From an archaeon (GTDB lineage: Archaea; Altiarchaeota; Altiarchaeia; IMC4; QMZM01): a stretch of DNA of 8,000 nucleotides. The stretch is taken from assembly GCA_029933895.1 (NCBI GenBank), contig JAOZNG010000044.1, positions 1-8,000 of the forward strand. The letters are read 5' to 3'. Position 1 is the stretch's first letter. Each line of letters opens with the position of its first letter. Below, piece by piece: positions 6,598-8,000 of the stretch. The notes under the pieces were generated by a model. It was not told where the DNA came from and made no database searches. It worked only from the letters and a program-made list of their open reading frames with translations. Both the position numbers and the translations under genes were made by a program.

Positions 6598-7441
6598 TTT
6601 TATTGTATGCGCTCCCTTTCAGGTTTATATAGATTCTTGTTATGAGTATGGAACCGAGGGGCACAACCAAAACGGAATTAAACAGGAGATGGGAGAGGGC
6701 CATATATCCCAGAAATGTACCTATATAGCTGACCAGAAAATTAGCCAAGAAAACGATGAACATGAAAGAGAATAATGCAGCCCAGATCTCCATAAAAAAT
6801 CCTTTAGTAAGGCGCTCGCTTCTCTTGAGCGATTCAATCACCTCCCTTCCCTCATAAACCAGGATGGGGAAGGAAAACCCTATCTTCAGGAAAATCCCTG
6901 AGAGGATGGCTGAGTCAAATAAGCCTACAATAAACAAAGCCACTGAGTGGTTTCCTTGAGTGAGTGAAGCCAGTACCCCGTAGAGTATGAGTGAGGGCGG
7001 GATTAATATTACGGCAGCTATCAAGAAAACCGTGGTGAATGGAATAAACAAGAGCAGCATTTTGATGTAGCCCTCATATATGAACTCCACGATTTTCTCC
7101 CATGCAGGATAGCTGCTTATGTCCTCAGCTAAGCCACCTTCCTCTATGGAATAGAGGAACAGGGGGGTGAAAAAAGCACCCATAAGACAGAATATAATCG
7201 TGTTGAAGAAAACCATGAGAAACAGCAGAAAAATATGTAGTCCGCCTTTACCTGCAATATAAATTATCGAGTAGCTGTCCCAGTTGAAGGGGAAACCAAA
7301 GAAATACTGCATTATCGCCGTAGCCGTGAAGAGATAGAGGGATAGGGCGAAAAAAAACACGAGACCCAGAAAGTAAACACCCGGCTTCTTTAAACCAAGC
7401 TGGCAGGTTTCTTGGATGCTTTTTTTTAGGATGTCCTTCAT
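6578..7441 (-). CDS. Polytopic membrane protein within the oap cluster
   Basis: A 287-residue, very hydrophobic protein. Likely membrane segments lie near residues 22-44, 67-95, 125-158 (probably two), 167-190, 218-246 and 253-273, so about six or seven in all, with a basic N-terminus (MKDILKKSIQ) and a polar C-terminus. The stretch YEGREVIESLKRSERLTKGFF at 196-216 fits the motif seen before a helix in the broad prokaryotic family of GDPD-membrane-domain/DUF975/YciC-like proteins (EG..xxLKRS..LTKG). No catalytic residues are evident, so a structural, transport or membrane-shaping role is possible but unproven. The ATG overlaps the oapB stop as ATGA, with AGGGA about 6 bases upstream, and the gene end overlaps oapC by 20 bases. 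It is thus firmly embedded between oapB and oapC, where haloarchaea, as I recall, have no such gene. Confidence 0.85.
   Translation of the reverse strand: MKDILKKSIQETCQLGLKKPGVYFLGLVFFFALSLYLFTATAIMQYFFGFPFNWDSYSIIYIAGKGGLHIFLLFLMVFFNTIIFCLMGAFFTPLFLYSIEEGGLAEDISSYPAWEKIVEFIYEGYIKMLLLFIPFTTVFLIAAVILIPPSLILYGVLASLTQGNHSVALFIVGLFDSAILSGIFLKIGFSFPILVYEGREVIESLKRSERLTKGFFMEIWAALFSFMFIVFLANFLVSYIGTFLGYMALSHLLFNSVLVVPLGSILITRIYINLKGSAYNKNAPQVR
6624..6631 (-). promoter_or_regulatory. Possible internal TATA box for oapC
   Basis: Minus-strand TATATAAA lies inside the 3' end of the membrane-protein gene, centred about 30 bases upstream of the oapC ATG. That position suits a leaderless oapC transcript, and the oapC start lacks a well-placed Shine-Dalgarno motif. 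It also encodes part of RIYINLK in the membrane protein, so it could be coincidental. Confidence 0.3.
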
Positions 7442-7809
7442 TTTTTCCCTGAGTCCTTAAGCCCGGCGAAGAGAGATATTCTCTCAGGCTCCTTCTTTAT
7501 TTTTTTGATTAATTTCGATGGTCCGATTACCGTCAACCCGCCTGGTTTACCTCCCAGAATCCGTATAAGCTTCTCCCTCACCCCCTTCACGTTGCTTTCT
7601 TTCAGAGTTGAGATCTCTATGCCGCTGAATTTCTCGTCTATCTGTTTCATGGTTTCCTCTATCAGCCGGGATTCGTCGAAGGAGCTAAACCCTCTCTCGA
7701 GGACGAGTATCTTATCCTTTTTTATCCTGTTCAGGATGTAACGCATTCTCTGACTGTTTGTTTTTGACTCCAATACATTGGATGATATGAACTCTATTTC
7801 TATCTCCAT
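7438..7809 (-). CDS. oapB: OapB/ArvB-family protein (DUF2073)
   Basis: A 123-residue soluble protein with a charged N-terminal alpha/beta region and a distinctive C-terminal motif GGLTVIGPSKLIKKIKKEP at residues 91-109 followed by RISLFA, the hallmark of the DUF2073 family. DUF2073 proteins are nearly always encoded between the OapA GTPase and the OapC zinc ribbon in Euryarchaeota, which supports a partner role for the GTPase, possibly as regulator or adaptor. No enzymatic residues are known for the family. The ATG lies one base after the oapA stop, with AAGGT just upstream. The stop overlaps the membrane-protein ATG. The protein is complete for the family. Confidence 0.9.
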   Translation of the reverse strand: MEIEIEFISSNVLESKTNSQRMRYILNRIKKDKILVLERGFSSFDESRLIEETMKQIDEKFSGIEISTLKESNVKGVREKLIRILGGKPGGLTVIGPSKLIKKIKKEPERISLFAGLKDSGKK

Positions 7810-7810
7810 T

Positions 7811-8000
7811 TTACCTTGAGTGTTTGGCTATGGCCTCGTATAGTTCCTCGACGTGGTTTCCTGTTAAGGCAGATAACTCCACCACAGGGTGCTGTGGGAA
7901 TGCCTCCTCAATCCATTCCGGCTTGGATTCAGGTAAATCCAGCTTGTTGGCTACTATTATTATGGGAATGCCCCTGGCCTCCAGGTTCCCTATTATGGTG
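7811..8000 (-). CDS. oapA: OapA/ArvA-family small GTPase (N-terminal part outside window)
   Basis: The C-terminal 62 residues of a TRAFAC-class (Era/Ras-like) GTPase. I translated this frame directly from the minus strand; the gene begins beyond base 8000. The segment [19 protein letters not shown] holds the G4 guanine-specificity motif NKLD (7937-7948), and [19 protein letters not shown] holds the G5 motif SAL (within 7859-7873). It ends KHSR and a TAA at 7811-7813. Directly downstream are DUF2073, a membrane protein and the zinc ribbon. This neighbourhood identifies it as the euryarchaeal OapA, also called ArvA, a small GTPase reported to be needed for extracellular vesicle formation in Haloferax. 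The P-loop (G1) and switch regions are not in the window, so nucleotide hydrolysis competence cannot be judged here. Confidence 0.85.
   Translation of the reverse strand, partial: TIIGNLEARGIPIIIVANKLDLPESKPEWIEEAFPQHPVVELSALTGNHVEELYEAIAKHSR

Noticed and set aside
7421..7447. Poly-T tract near 7420-7427 and 7441-7446 as a terminator
   Set aside because: On the minus coding strand these are A runs within the start of the membrane-protein gene (Lys codons) and its leader. On the plus strand no gene ends here.
1..8000. Possible replication origin near the oap genes
   Set aside because: The Oap name comes from origin proximity in haloarchaea, but no orc/cdc6 gene, origin recognition box repeats or long AT-rich intergenic stretch is present here.

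Overview
The window looks like a chromosomal piece of a euryarchaeal archaeon, probably a thermophilic or uncultivated lineage. Evidence: an archaeal RtcB tRNA ligase carrying an intein, a stand-alone archaeal RibD-C-type riboflavin reductase, an archaeal NMD3 protein, an archaeal-type PurB, and the euryarchaeal OapA/ArvA-OapB/ArvB-OapC/ArvC gene set. Arginine codons are mostly AGG/AGA, TATA-like boxes sit close to start codons, and genes are tightly packed or overlapping. I cannot assign a genus from the sequence alone. No tRNA, rRNA, CRISPR array, IS element or other long repeat is visible. No gap exceeds 70 bases.

Plus strand, 1-3009: the window opens inside rtcB. The frame is open from base 3 and runs to a stop at 2324. 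Bases 3-1178 are the C-terminal ~392 residues of an intein (degenerate LAGLIDADG region plus C-terminal splicing motifs). Bases 1179-2321 are the RtcB C-extein, starting at the conserved metal-binding Cys. Four bases later comes a riboflavin-pathway reductase (2329-3009). It overlaps tail-to-tail with a minus-strand metallo-beta-lactamase-fold hydrolase (2998-3627).

Middle, 3628-4807: a 41-base divergent promoter region with a near-symmetric TATA element separates the hydrolase from plus-strand NMD3 (3669-4610). NMD3 overlaps tail-to-tail with a 70-residue zinc-ribbon gene (4595-4807, minus), which is translationally coupled to purB (4804-6138, minus). purB has its own short promoter region (6139-6207) with a TATA box placed for a leaderless mRNA.

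Minus strand, 8000-6208: a tight cluster reads oapA (C-terminal 62 residues of a small GTPase), oapB (DUF2073), a ~287-residue polytopic membrane protein, then oapC (zinc ribbon). Spacings are 1 base, a 4-base overlap and a 20-base overlap. OapA (also called ArvA) is the small GTPase linked to extracellular vesicle formation in haloarchaea. A membrane protein inserted into this operon is therefore the most interesting feature here: it is a candidate membrane partner for that GTPase module.

By function the window combines RNA repair and tRNA splicing (RtcB), flavin synthesis, purine synthesis (PurB), 50S ribosome maturation or quality control (NMD3), and a putative membrane-remodelling GTPase operon.
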